From Halomarina ordinaria (GTDB lineage Archaea; Halobacteriota; Halobacteria; Halobacteriales; Haloarculaceae), in assembly GCF_030553305.1 (NCBI RefSeq), contig NZ_JARRAH010000004.1, positions 1-64,000 of the forward strand: a stretch of DNA of 64,000 nucleotides. The letters run 5' to 3'. The notes beneath the pieces were generated by a model, which searched no databases, was not told the origin of the DNA, and saw nothing but the letters and a program-made list of their open reading frames with translations. Below, in pieces: positions 10,007 to 20,500 of this stretch; positions within the stretch are counted from its first letter, which is position 1, and each line of letters opens with the position of its first letter. Made by a program: the position numbers and the translations under genes.

Positions 10007-13000
10007 TTATGGCGGTTTTGTTGACTTCTCTCGGTTATCGAGGAATTGATCACACCACGTCGGAAGGGAATCCATCGGTCCATTTTCAGTTACTGCCCCA
10101 TCGCCTGCAATCCGGGTAAACACGCCGTCCCGTCCCCACGCACACACTACTGGCTCCTGGTCTTGATCGGGTCGAGTCACGATTCGCTGATGGAGCCGCG
10201 ACGGATCCTCACTCACATCCTGCAGTACTGTGAGGAGCTGTCCTAGAAGTGGATGACCTGGTGCAAGATGCTGAACGGATGGGAACTCGTCAGCACACAC
10301 AGCCGAGAACGTCACCGCCACTTCATCAGCAGCAGTCGCAATAGCCTGTGCAATCGTCTGTTCCCCATCCCCGGCTGGGACCTCAATCGGTGCATCACCT
10401 ACTGAAAGGCGATATGTACTGTCCGCAAAGTCGAAGTCCCCGTCATCGTACTCGAAGTCAATCTCATGAACCGGAGTGAATTCGACACCGGCCTCGGCAA
10501 GAGCGTCGTTATCGACCAACACTGACTGAAGACTCGGTGTCTCGAACGGAGGTTGATACTCGTATTCCTCCTCGCCGACATCGACAAGATCTGGGTGATT
10601 GTAGGACTGCCACGCATCAAGTTTTGCTTCGTCGACAACGTCCTGAGCGACGAGGTCGTCGACGTCCTCGAGTGACTCTCCGACATCGACGCGATCGCCC
10701 TGATCGCGTTCTTCGAGTTCTTCAGAGAACTCGCGGTCAGCTGACTCGACCGCAGTCTGGTCGTCAGCGCTGTCGGCGTTCAAGGTCGCATCCCGAATCT
10801 GTTGGCTGACGCCTGAGAGTATGGGTTGCATCTCACCGACGACATTTTCGAAGAGACCAATCCGGTCGTCAAGGCGATCATAGATGTCCGTCTCAACCGT
10901 ATCCTCGTAGCTGTAGTTGAGAATGCGAATCTCGTCGAATCGTTGGCCGATGCGGTCAATCCGACCGATACGCTGTTCAACCCTCATCGGATTCCACGGC
11001 AGGTCGTAGTTGATGAGCGCCCCACACTCCTGGAGGTTTAGCCCCTCACTCGCGGAGTCGGTACAGACGAGGATATCGACCAGGCCATCATCACGTGAGA
11101 ATTCACGCTTCACGCGCTCTTTCCCGACGTGCTCCCACGTTTCAGAATCGGGGTCGTACAGCTCGCCGCCACGACCGGAGTACGTCGCGATTGTCGCTCC
11201 AAGAAGGTCCGCGAGACTGTCCCGGATGAAGTCCATTGTGTCCGCGTACTGCGTGAAGACAATCACCCGGTTGTGACCAGCCCGGTCCAGCTCGTCGAGG
11301 TCGTTGTACAGCTGCTGAATCTTCGGATCTGTATCAACCAAGTCTAAGTCGTTGACGAACGCTTCCAGGGCCTCGATTTCTTCCTCGATAAGCTGTTTCC
11401 CCTCTTCAGTCACGCTCGGGATGAGTTCAGAGAGGTCCAAGTCGTCGCTACTAGCGTCGAGTTCATCCAGAACATCCCCGTCGTCGAGGTCTGCGTCTTG
11501 TAGCGTTTCGAGGACGACCTGCTCCGCATCACCATAGTCCCGATCACGAGCGCGTTCCCGTCCGGCAAGCACGGTTCGTTGCGCCCGAAGTGTCTCAAGC
11601 CGGTGTTTCAGGCTCTGACTGATCGCATAGACACTCGACGTGAGTCGCTGCCGGTACGTGGTCATCACGAACCCAATGGCGCGTGTTTGGGCTTCGTCAG
11701 TCTGTTGGGCTCGCTTGTAGAATTCACGTGTGTACTCGTCGATCTGGTCGTAGACCGCCCGTGCCTCCTCGGTGAGTTCGATTTTCCGTTGTTCGGGATT
11801 TCGGTTCGGAACGGTTGTTTCGAGGAGACCGACTGCCTCGTACTTCCGGAGTGTATCCCGTGTATTCCGGTGAATGAGCGCGTCGACGGGCGTGGACTCT
11901 GCGAGAACATCGCGGATGACTCGCCAACCGCCCGGGGAAAGTTCGTCAAGTGCGTCCTGTCGGTCGCTGCGGGACGCCATCAACCACTCGTCGGCGTCTT
12001 CAGGATAGAGGAGCCGTTTGAGTTTCGTATCCTCGCTCGCCTCGAAGCGGTCGATGTCATAATCTGCCATCGCGTCGTCGACATGGTCGAGATAGCCGTC
12101 GTAGGCGTCTCCATAGGCTCGTGCGAGCCGGCACGCGGTCAGCACACGCTCTTTGGCAATGGCACGGTCCTGTCTGTCCTCATTGATCTCGAGTTCGTCT
12201 GCAAGGTGCTGGAAGACTTTTGAGGAGAATGGTCGGTCCGTCGGGAGCCGGTCTTGGTGTTCCAGTCCATCGAGCGTGGCTTGCGTGTCCCAGGAAGCCT
12301 CCGCTTTGTCGGACTCTGAACTAGGGTTGTCGAGAACCTCGTTGAGGGCCCGCGACAGCCCGTCTCGGGTTTCGAAGAACTCCATGAAGGTATCCCGGTT
12401 ATCCCAACCACCCGGAAGATCCAGCAACTGCATCAGATCGTAAAGTTCGCCTGAGTGCAATTGCATCGGTGTAGCCGTCAAGAGGTAGTAGGCGTGCGTA
12501 TAATCGCGAAGCTGTTCGAGAAGAGCGTAGAAATTACTGCCACGTCGGGCGTTGTGCGCCTCGTCGACGATGACGGCGTCCCACACGCCCATCCGGTCTT
12601 CCGTATCGTGGTCGCGTCCGCGACAGCTTGCCGGGATGACGTCCCGAGACCGGTCGGATACCCGGTCTAAGGGAGCGACCTGATCCCACCGGTCGTCGAG
12701 ACGAGCCGTGTGCCAGGACATAATGACGACCGTCGGCCCATCCAGCGGCGACGATACATCGGCATCAGTCGACTGCTGTTCGTAGAGGAACCGCCAGATG
12801 GGGCTGTCCGTCCATTCGCGCTCCCCAGTGAGGTCGAGGTCCGTTGCCGATGGTGGATAGTGATCGCGACCGCGGACATCCCGGAATACGTGATCGCCCG
12901 CTGTGTCCCGGTCAAATCGGACGGCGTTGATGTTGAACTTCTCCCAGAGCTCTTCCTGCCACTGCCGCTGCAGACTCGCCGGAACCAGCAACAGCCCGGT

Positions 13001-13954
13001 TTCAAGCTCCCCGGTGAGTCCAAGCCGGGAGAGTGTAAGACCGGCCTCGATCGTCTTCCCGAGCCCCACCTCGTCACACAGCAAGAAGCTCTGTGGATAT
13101 GTATTGACGAGTGTGTCCGAGACAACTCGTTGATGTGGCCACGGCGTGATCGTGCTCGCTTCCTCGGCCAGTGCGAGCCCACCGGGCGAGAGCGGTCCAT
13201 CCTGAATGATGTTCGCTTTGTCGCGCTCCGTCGGCGGAGCTGTACCGTTCGCGATCTGAATCGCTTCCTGGAGATCGCTCTCGGTGTCTGGGGCTTTCCA
13301 GTCGATGATGTCCTCTTCGATCGCCTCGGGGAGGTCATACACTTCGACGAAGGGGTGTTCATCACTCCACAGTCGCTCGAAGGTTTCCTCGTCGCCGGCG
13401 ACGTAGTCCGCCTGTTCAGGAACCCACGACCGATGAACTTTGAACCGCTCATAGTTGCGAGCCCAGCCGCCGACCGTCTCGTTGACGCTGCCCTCGAACG
13501 AAATCGTGTTTCCGCCGCTATCGTGGAAGAGTCCAACTTTCGGATGGAAGATCTCCCAGTCGTGAGAGGGAGAGCGTGGATAGGCGACCTTGATGTGGAT
13601 CCGGCCCTCGCGGAGGAGACGCGCGAGAATACGGAGGTTCGCATCCAGGCGTTCGTCATCGAGGTCCTCGAGGTTTTCCTCGAGGCGGTCGGTGAGCGTC
13701 TCTAGAACCGGACGGTCAGACTCGTAGAGTTCGGTGCCGACGATGAGGCGCATTTCACCATCGTTCTCGACGAGGGCGTGAATGCCGTTGGCAGCAGCCG
13801 CGAGTGCCGTACTCGAGAAGTAGCCCGCGATCCGGTCGTATTGCTGACTGCGTTCCAATGCGGGCTCGTAGAAGTCCTTGACGAGATGGGCTCGCCCCTG
13901 CTCGGGCTTGCTCTCGTAGATCGACTGCCACTCGCGGTCACGTAGATTAGTCAT
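10007..13954 (-). CDS. PLD-like and SNF2-type helicase of the DUF499/DUF1156 defence operon
   Basis: 1315 residues. Residues about 30-190 form a phospholipase D-like domain with FHPKVGLF and SFEGSVNET, an HxK-type half site. The SNF2/superfamily 2 ATPase follows: DEVGLGKT near residue 298, VDEAHNARR near 461, TATPMQLHSGE, and C-terminal motifs VIVFTQYADTM near 895 and QRIGRIDRIGQ near 1000. It is the last gene of the minus-strand operon, 17 bp after the methylase remnant. Similar helicases accompany the methylase in DISARM-related systems (DrmD is SNF2-like) and the DUF499-DUF3780-DUF1156 arrays. Likely role: ATP-driven movement on, and possibly cleavage or blocking of, unmodified invading DNA. 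The fold is certain; the mechanism is not. Confidence 0.88.
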   Translation of the reverse strand: MTNLRDREWQSIYESKPEQGRAHLVKDFYEPALERSQQYDRIAGYFSSTALAAAANGIHALVENDGEMRLIVGTELYESDRPVLETLTDRLEENLEDLDDERLDANLRILARLLREGRIHIKVAYPRSPSHDWEIFHPKVGLFHDSGGNTISFEGSVNETVGGWARNYERFKVHRSWVPEQADYVAGDEETFERLWSDEHPFVEVYDLPEAIEEDIIDWKAPDTESDLQEAIQIANGTAPPTERDKANIIQDGPLSPGGLALAEEASTITPWPHQRVVSDTLVNTYPQSFLLCDEVGLGKTIEAGLTLSRLGLTGELETGLLLVPASLQRQWQEELWEKFNINAVRFDRDTAGDHVFRDVRGRDHYPPSATDLDLTGEREWTDSPIWRFLYEQQSTDADVSSPLDGPTVVIMSWHTARLDDRWDQVAPLDRVSDRSRDVIPASCRGRDHDTEDRMGVWDAVIVDEAHNARRGSNFYALLEQLRDYTHAYYLLTATPMQLHSGELYDLMQLLDLPGGWDNRDTFMEFFETRDGLSRALNEVLDNPSSESDKAEASWDTQATLDGLEHQDRLPTDRPFSSKVFQHLADELEINEDRQDRAIAKERVLTACRLARAYGDAYDGYLDHVDDAMADYDIDRFEASEDTKLKRLLYPEDADEWLMASRSDRQDALDELSPGGWRVIRDVLAESTPVDALIHRNTRDTLRKYEAVGLLETTVPNRNPEQRKIELTEEARAVYDQIDEYTREFYKRAQQTDEAQTRAIGFVMTTYRQRLTSSVYAISQSLKHRLETLRAQRTVLAGRERARDRDYGDAEQVVLETLQDADLDDGDVLDELDASSDDLDLSELIPSVTEEGKQLIEEEIEALEAFVNDLDLVDTDPKIQQLYNDLDELDRAGHNRVIVFTQYADTMDFIRDSLADLLGATIATYSGRGGELYDPDSETWEHVGKERVKREFSRDDGLVDILVCTDSASEGLNLQECGALINYDLPWNPMRVEQRIGRIDRIGQRFDEIRILNYSYEDTVETDIYDRLDDRIGLFENVVGEMQPILSGVSQQIRDATLNADSADDQTAVESADREFSEELEERDQGDRVDVGESLEDVDDLVAQDVVDEAKLDAWQSYNHPDLVDVGEEEYEYQPPFETPSLQSVLVDNDALAEAGVEFTPVHEIDFEYDDGDFDFADSTYRLSVGDAPIEVPAGDGEQTIAQAIATAADEVAVTFSAVCADEFPSVQHLAPGHPLLGQLLTVLQDVSEDPSRLHQRIVTRPDQDQEPVVCAWGRDGVFTRIAGDGAVTENGPMDSLPTWCDQFLDNREKSTKPP

Positions 13955-13971
13955 ACTGGAGGGGTTTCGAG

Positions 13972-14607
13972 TTAGGCGTGGTCACCGAGTTCGGTCTGTT
14001 CGGCCCTGTCTTCTGAGACGTCAGTGAAATCAGTAGGGGTGAATTCGAGACCGAGTGCGTCGTGGGTCCGACCTAAGGCGAGGTCGCGAGCAGCCTCCCA
14101 TTCAGGATGATCCTGGGGGAGTACCTGCAAGAGTGCTTTTAGAGTGGCTTTGAATGGCGCATCCGTATCGAAATTCCGTTCTTTGAGCCAATCAATTGCA
14201 ACGTCTTCACCTTGCTTCGCGTAAACATGCATCGCTGCGTGGACCGCATCCAGTGCAATTGTGAAGGAAATAGCATCTGGATCGACTGGTTTCCGGTTAG
14301 AACGTTCCTCTTTGGGGAGAGTAATATCTTGTACCCTATCGTCATAGCCACGCAATTTGATGTCACCTCGGCGCTTTCGCCAAAGTTTGGTGGAACGCTT
14401 GATTTCGTCGATATCGACCCCAATACCGAGTCCTAATTGGTGTCCCTCGTCGTAATTGAATGTATCTGACTCGTGAACAAGCCACGAGAGGACATACCAT
14501 TCTGTTATGTCGTCCAATTCACCCAGACCTCCCCCCTCCAGATACTCATCGACAAGAATCTGTGTCACAGCTTCGCGGGCTTCCTCTAATGCGCGCCGCG
14601 GCGGCAC
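13972..14607 (-). pseudogene. C-terminal part of DUF1156 methylase, out of frame
   Basis: This 211-codon frame begins at an unconvincing GTG but is protein-like throughout. It reads as the missing C-terminal third of the preceding methylase: in the frame shifted by two bases, the upstream part continues as LSLTKTDVIISAFGPTLKVY and runs without a stop into this frame. Joining 16880-13972 with two bases removed gives exactly 969 codons (968 residues plus stop), a plausible full DUF1156 length. It is either the tail of a phase-variable gene in the OFF state or a decaying remnant. It lies 17 bp before the helicase gene. No independent function is proposed. Confidence 0.8.
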
Positions 14608-14654
14608 TGGTTCATCTTGATCATCGACAACTGGATAGGCATCAGCGTATACTT

Positions 14655-16880
14655 TTAGAGTTGGACCGAATGCGGAAATGATAACATCAGTCTTCGTGAG
14701 AGAGAGAGGCCCGAATCAAGAAGATCCCGTGCAGCGTCTTTCGCGGCAAGCCGTGTGTCGGCACGCACATCACTCCAAAGAGTTGGTACATCACTATCGA
14801 TCGGAGATGAGCCTTCGGTGGTCTTCCGCCCAGTAAGTAAGAGAGTGCTATCAGCAGACCCACTATCCTGAGTGTCGATTCTAGCAGGCATCTCACTAGA
14901 AATCGGGTGTGTTGATGTTATCGTAAAGCCAGAGTTGATCAGGGATTTGGTAAGAGTATCCCAAGCATCTGTTTCTTTGTGCGTGAACATTACAGTCATC
15001 ACTCCACCAGGCTTGAGAACGCGGTATAATTCTGAGAAGATCTCGCTCATTTTCTGCTCATATTCATTATTTGCTAATTCTCGCTTAGAATCAGAGCCGC
15101 CTGCAATACCTTCAAATCGGCTGGGATTTGCAACCGCTTCATCATCCTTGTTCGTGAGATCCGGCTGGAACTGGTCAGGATAGACGTCGTCTAAATATTC
15201 CTTCATCCACACATAGAACATATCAGATAGTTCTGCATACATAATACTGCTATAGTATGGAGGATCGATCACAACGGCCTCAATTTCGTTATCCGAATAT
15301 GGTAGACTCGCAGCATCTCCCGTAGATAGTTCCGCAGGGGAAGCATCGTCGGGAAGATAAGATACCAGTTCTTCATAAGATTCAATTATTTTTCTAATGG
15401 CAGATTGGTAACTACCCATTCCACCGACCGACATATTGATATCGGCAAATGATTTTGCAAGAGACAGGTGTTTACCCCCCATCGCGTTCGAAGGATATCC
15501 TTTCCCTGTATGCCATGGTGAGAATCGCGAATTATAATCAACAAGTTTGCCCGGAACTAAAGAAAGAACTGTCAGAAGTGCTTCTGCCTCACCTTCCGGA
15601 TATTCTTCTTTGATTTCATCCTTCTTATCCTCAAAGGACCTGTAATACTCGTAGTGAGAGACCAGCTGGCGGGGAGTGAACATATCCCTCCATTCATGAA
15701 TTCCATGTTCCCGTGGTTCCCGGGTCTTTTCTCCTTCTGGTAGAGGAGTAGTCAAGAACGATGCAAGATCAAAATCAGACTCAATACGTTGTTCAGCACT
15801 CGTTAATGCCTCATAATCAGCTTCATTAGGAGCCCGGAAACTGTAATTTCCAGAGGAGTTCATATAGCGGACGCAGATGATGTCATAACTGAAATCCCCC
15901 TCCTGATGCATTTCTACGATATCCTCAGATTCAGTCACGATACCACAATTCAAACACTCAGCGTCACCACCGCGAGAGACCGTCCCCTGTTTGTGATCAA
16001 ATTCGTCTAGTTCTTCCTCAGTTGGCTCAATCAGACAATCGTACCCAATCGAGCCATCTTCAGCCACTTCTGGAACAGAGATAACGGTATCTGCACTCCG
16101 TCGTGTACGAATAGACCATTTCGAAACTAACGGTATATCTGTTCCACAGTCGGGACAAGTAACAACATGTGCGCAGACGTAAGAATCGACGGAGTCATGC
16201 TCTCCTTCTGAGGGGAAGTATTGTTCCAGTCGCTCTTCCGCAAGGTCATCAATACGTTGGCTCCATTGCTCCAAGTCGTCCTTGAGTGACCCAACTCTTG
16301 GTGCGTAATTCAATAATACCTGTAGGATTACCGAAGGAACCGGGTTTAGCTCGTTAGCCTTAGTCGGTAAACCATATCTGATAGCCTCGTATGGAATTAT
16401 GCCCCCACCCGCACACGGGTCTAATACGGTTGGAAGTTCACCATCCCATGTCTCTTCCAGTATTTCATGGATATCACGTCTCTCTTTTTTATTCGGTGAT
16501 TGTGTAAATGGACGAGGATAGCCATAATGTTCACCCAGAGAACCACTTCTATCCCCCTCACTAGCTTTCTTTTTCTCAACGTATTCTGAGATGTCTCCTT
16601 CAATCCCCTCTTTGGGGCCGATTTGTATCCAACTGAGTATTTGGTCAGAATCTACACCCTCAGGGAGGATAGAGGCCAAAGTCGCTAACCGAGCTGCAGG
16701 AGTAGGACGGCGAGCGAACCAAGGGTGAAGGTACCGATGAGGAGGCATATGTTTGGGGTTTGCCTCCTTCAAATTCTCTATCCCTACGGCTTTTAGTGGT
16801 AGTTTTCCTTCTATTGCAAGATTCTGTCCCTCAATACCGTCTGAATTAGAATTATCCTCAGTCATTTTTCTATTTGACAT
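14655..16880 (-). CDS. DUF1156 adenine-type DNA methylase, truncated by frameshift
   Basis: 741 residues as encoded, ending in a short non-native tail after residue ~728. AdoMet-binding motif VLDPCAGGG lies near residue 155 and catalytic motif VIDPPYYSS near 538. The first DUF1156 segment (PHRYLHPWFARRPTPAARLA) is near 50-70. CPDCG and CLNCG pairs suggest a zinc site between the motifs. Expected role: amino-methylation of DNA that marks self in the DUF499 defence module. The start overlaps the DUF3780 stop by 11 bp. Base composition is AT-richer than the flanks, suggesting separate transfer. A GA-repeat at 14698-14709 throws the frame out by two bases; both motifs remain, so the short form might keep some activity, but the lost C terminus probably includes target recognition. 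Confidence 0.87.
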   Translation of the reverse strand: MSNRKMTEDNSNSDGIEGQNLAIEGKLPLKAVGIENLKEANPKHMPPHRYLHPWFARRPTPAARLATLASILPEGVDSDQILSWIQIGPKEGIEGDISEYVEKKKASEGDRSGSLGEHYGYPRPFTQSPNKKERRDIHEILEETWDGELPTVLDPCAGGGIIPYEAIRYGLPTKANELNPVPSVILQVLLNYAPRVGSLKDDLEQWSQRIDDLAEERLEQYFPSEGEHDSVDSYVCAHVVTCPDCGTDIPLVSKWSIRTRRSADTVISVPEVAEDGSIGYDCLIEPTEEELDEFDHKQGTVSRGGDAECLNCGIVTESEDIVEMHQEGDFSYDIICVRYMNSSGNYSFRAPNEADYEALTSAEQRIESDFDLASFLTTPLPEGEKTREPREHGIHEWRDMFTPRQLVSHYEYYRSFEDKKDEIKEEYPEGEAEALLTVLSLVPGKLVDYNSRFSPWHTGKGYPSNAMGGKHLSLAKSFADINMSVGGMGSYQSAIRKIIESYEELVSYLPDDASPAELSTGDAASLPYSDNEIEAVVIDPPYYSSIMYAELSDMFYVWMKEYLDDVYPDQFQPDLTNKDDEAVANPSRFEGIAGGSDSKRELANNEYEQKMSEIFSELYRVLKPGGVMTVMFTHKETDAWDTLTKSLINSGFTITSTHPISSEMPARIDTQDSGSADSTLLLTGRKTTEGSSPIDSDVPTLWSDVRADTRLAAKDAARDLLDSGLSLSRRLMLSFPHSVQL
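14698..14709. repeat. GA dinucleotide tract at the methylase frameshift
   Basis: Plus-strand (GA)5GG; on the coding strand CCTCTCTCTCTC. Losing one dinucleotide unit restores a single 968-residue methylase frame. Short dinucleotide tracts can slip during replication, so this may be a phase-variation switch. A sequencing error is possible but a two-base error in a clean short tract is less usual than a single-base one. Confidence 0.7.
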
Positions 16881-17511
16881 GGTCCGTCAGCAACACTCGA
16901 AGGGCCTTTTCGCCGTTCGGACTCGACGGAGACCGACACTTTGCGTACCAGTAGTAACACTCCTCATCGCTCATCCGTGCAACGCCTCGAGCCAGCGACC
17001 GCATCCGGTCGATACGCTGAATCGGTTTCACGCCACGGAAGGCAACAGCAAGCCGGACGCCTGCCGTCTCGGGTAGGAATACGAATCCAGCCCCCCCAGT
17101 GAGAACTTCTGATGAATCTCCTGGCGTGCCCTCGACCGCTTCCCGGACGACATCCTGGAGCGCACGGACGCGGGTCGGGTCAAGCCGTGCGACCTTTGCG
17201 CCGGCCCACTCATCCCACGTCCAGCCATCGAGCTTGGAAAGGAGGTCGTCCCCGGCGACGTCCGAGACGAGATCCTCGACTGGTGTGATACTCAACGAAC
17301 GACCATCCCGCTCCAGGCGATCACGGCGGGCTTCAGCCTGTTCACGAGGGAGTAGTTCGTGGAGCGTCCACTCGCCGCCACCGTCTGTCTCTCGTCGGAC
17401 GAGCGTGAACGTCGGGCGGCCACCGAACATACTCGTCCCGTAGCGAACCAGCCGATCCTCCTCTGTTCCCTCAGCGGGTGAGGTCTCAAATTCCGAACCG
17501 CGACTCGCCAT
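16870..17511 (-). CDS. DUF3780 protein of the defence operon
   Basis: 213 residues. The conserved core is recognisable: a MFGGRPTFTLVRRE segment near 28-42, WTLHELLPREQAEARR near 48-65, a W-rich stretch (LDGWTWDEWAGAKVARLDP) near 95-112, and VRLAVAFRGVKPIQRIDRM near 155-175. No catalytic motif is evident. DUF3780 is known mainly from its fixed position beside DUF499 ATPases and DUF1156 methylases in defence islands. The start overlaps the DUF499 stop by one base (TGATG-type junction) and the end overlaps the methylase start by 11 bp, so translation is probably coupled. Likely an adaptor between ATPase and methylase; this is inference from gene order. Confidence 0.8.
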   Translation of the reverse strand: MASRGSEFETSPAEGTEEDRLVRYGTSMFGGRPTFTLVRRETDGGGEWTLHELLPREQAEARRDRLERDGRSLSITPVEDLVSDVAGDDLLSKLDGWTWDEWAGAKVARLDPTRVRALQDVVREAVEGTPGDSSEVLTGGAGFVFLPETAGVRLAVAFRGVKPIQRIDRMRSLARGVARMSDEECYYWYAKCRSPSSPNGEKALRVLLTDHVK

Positions 17512-20500
17512 CAGACCGTCACCTCCGAGCTCGCCTGAATCGGGCCACGCCCTTCGACCCGGACGTCGATGTTGCCCGCATCGAGGTCATTATCGAGGGC
17601 AGCGAGGAGGTCGTCACCCTCGTCAGTGATCGGTTCGGGCTCGTCAAACTGGAAGCGGAACTGGATGGTCTCTCGATCATCACCGAACGAGCCGGGCTGG
17701 TCGATCACGTCCCGGAATCGGCTCGGTGACCCCGTGAATTCCGCGCTGTACGTCCCGTCGTCAGTCCGAGTTTCGTACTGCATTCGAACCGTCACCGAGT
17801 CTTCGCGAGCTTTGAATCCGGGACGCTGACTGATGAACTTGGCCGCTTGGAAAGGTTCGTCCCCACCGACCTGGATGGTCACCTCTTCAAGCAGCGGCGT
17901 CCGGTCAGTTCCGGCCTTCGATTCCGCATCGCGACGGACCTCCGAAAATGCCCGTGAGGCAGACATCATCTTCTTACTTGCCTCCCAGGACTCGTCGGGC
18001 TGGCACTCCTGGCATCGGCCGCGTTCGTCCAGCAGCTGCTCGCTAGCGACCTCTTTTCCGCAGGAACTACAGGTCGTATCGGACTGGTGTTCCTCACAGT
18101 AGTAGGGTTCGCTGCCTTCTGGGTTTTCAACCTCCGCCCCACACTCGGCACAGGTAGCAACCGTCTGTTCTGGCCGGTCGATTTCGTCGAGGTGGTCGTC
18201 GACGAGCGCGTCGATATCTCGATAAACGACGAAGGCGCCCCCGATTTGGACATCGCTGTCCCGAATCGAGGTCTCGACATCGGGAGATTTCGCGAACGGT
18301 TCCGGATGCGGCCACGTTTCAGGCTCCGTTGTCCCGACCCAGTACGCTGTCCCAGACTCGCCATCCCAGTATGCGTACCCGTGGTCACTAACGAGGGAGG
18401 AGACAGTCTCTCGAATCGGTTTTGTGCTGAAGAGGTAGTCCAGCCCCGGCTTCTTCGCGTATTGGTTGACCAGCGCTTCGGTGGACATAGCGTCCTGGGT
18501 CTGCTGCCAGAGTTTCTGTTGGACGTGAGCGGACCCACGAGCGCCGGCGTCGCGTTTCACGATCTTATCCTCGAGCGTTGTCTGGACAGCGTCGACCAGT
18601 GTCGTCCCGCCGTTGGATTCGGTCGCACCGATGGTGATGTGGGTGAGCCCGTCCCGGTCGGGGTAGTAGAGGTGCCGGTAGACGTTCCGAACGAGCTCTC
18701 CGAGCATCAGTTGTGCCTCGTCGCTCCGTTCTCGAAGCTCCTCGATTTGTTCCGAGGAGAGGTCGGCTTTCTGTTCAGGGCTATCAAGCAGGGCCTCGAT
18801 AGCCTCGAGACGCCGAGCCTCGTCGATTGCAGCATCCATTCGATCAGCGTCAGGGGCGAGGAACAGAGCGTAGTTCTTGTAGATTCGCGTCTCAGTCTCT
18901 CCCTCGTGTTTTGCGGCTTGCTGCTCGTAGAGCTGAGTCACACGATTTGGCGGCGTATCGCCGCCGTCTTCGACAGCAGCGGTGTCCGGATGCATCACCG
19001 CGAGCTTCGGCGTATCCGGGGTATCCGGTAAGTCCGCCGGCGATTCAGGGAACTCCACCGGCTGGAAGCCACCATCGCCGATTTCCTTCGAGGTGAGACG
19101 GTTCTGGAAACGCGAATGAGCGCTTGCTTCGGGGGTAGACTCGATCCGCTGGTCGATGATCCGGATCAGATTTGGTTCTTGCTTGAATCGGAGGCGCTCT
19201 TCCTCGTAGAGGAAGTAACACGCGACGTCCATATCGTCGCCCCGGAGTGCGGATAGAGCGGCATCGTAGTCGTCGAAGTTCAGATCGGGATGGCCGATGG
19301 CGAGGTTCAGATCGGCGTGAGTTAGGCCTGCGGCCTGTTCACCGTATGCGAGGCTGTGCCAGAGAACTGTCGTCGTCAGATGGGTACCGAGAGGGGGGAG
19401 ACCGTTTTCGGTCCATTTTCGGTCCTCAAGCTGGGCGTGCGCGGTACCATCGTCGTCGTAGATGTCGGCGGTCACTGCGGGACCGAGATCGACGAAGTCG
19501 AATAGGCGCTCACGAAGGATCGTCTGAATCCCACCGCCAGGGTCGTCATCAGCGACTGTGAGGTCGTAGATCCGAATCCAGTGACGGTCGTAACTGTCGG
19601 GCTGGTGATTCCAGAGGTAGTAGACGGCTCGAGCAAGCAAGCGGAGGGCATCACGCGTGCGCTGGAATCGAGGGATCGTATCGATCTTGTCTGTGAGAGC
19701 GTCGATTAAGGAGGGATGGAAGGGGTACTCGCGAGCGAGGACATCCACGTAGCCAGCGTCGGTGGCTTCCTGTGGATACTGCCGATCTTCCTGGTCATAG
19801 AATTGGAAGTATGAGTCGGCGGCTTCGTGCGCGGCGTTTTCTGGAACTTCCGAGAAGAGTCGGTGCTGAAGGACTTGTCCGATCTCGTTTTCGTCGGTCG
19901 GCGTGACCGTCTTGTGCTGCCGCCGGCCAATCTCATTGACCTCCTCGATATGGTCACGGACGCCATCACGAACCCGGTCAGCCTGCTCACCAAAGGCCGT
20001 ATCCGCGATAGAGTAGACGACCGTGACGTGCGCGGATTCGGCAGCCGCTTCGAGGAGCGCCATCACGAACGAAAGCGTCTGATCGGCGAGCGTCTTGTCG
20101 CCGACAGGCGTGCCCGCGGCTTTGTTCATGTAGTCGGCGATTTCGTCGATCAGAATGAGGGCCGGCTGGTCGTGCTGAGCGAAGAGTTTCGAGAGGGTCC
20201 CCTCACCGGGGGCGTCCCGGTCTTGGTCGTAGTCCTTGAGGTACTCGTAGCCATCGAGCCCATAGAGCTGGTACGCGAGTTCACCCCACATCGTCCGGGT
20301 ATTCGGAGCATCCGGATCGTCGTCGGCATGGCGGGCATCCTTGCTATCAGCCTTCGTTCCGATGAAGACCCCCGTCGCAATATCGAGGCCCTCTGCCACC
20401 GCATCTTGATAATCGGCCGCAAGCTCCTCGTCGCCGTCCAGCAGGTAGTGCGAGAGGTCGTCAATATCTACGGGGTTCTCAGCAAGATGGTAAGAGGCAA

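Noticed and set aside
12710-13705. 331-codon plus-strand frame opposite the SNF2 helicase gene
   Set aside because: It is fully antisense to a gene with strong helicase motifs; GC-rich third positions create long shadow frames.
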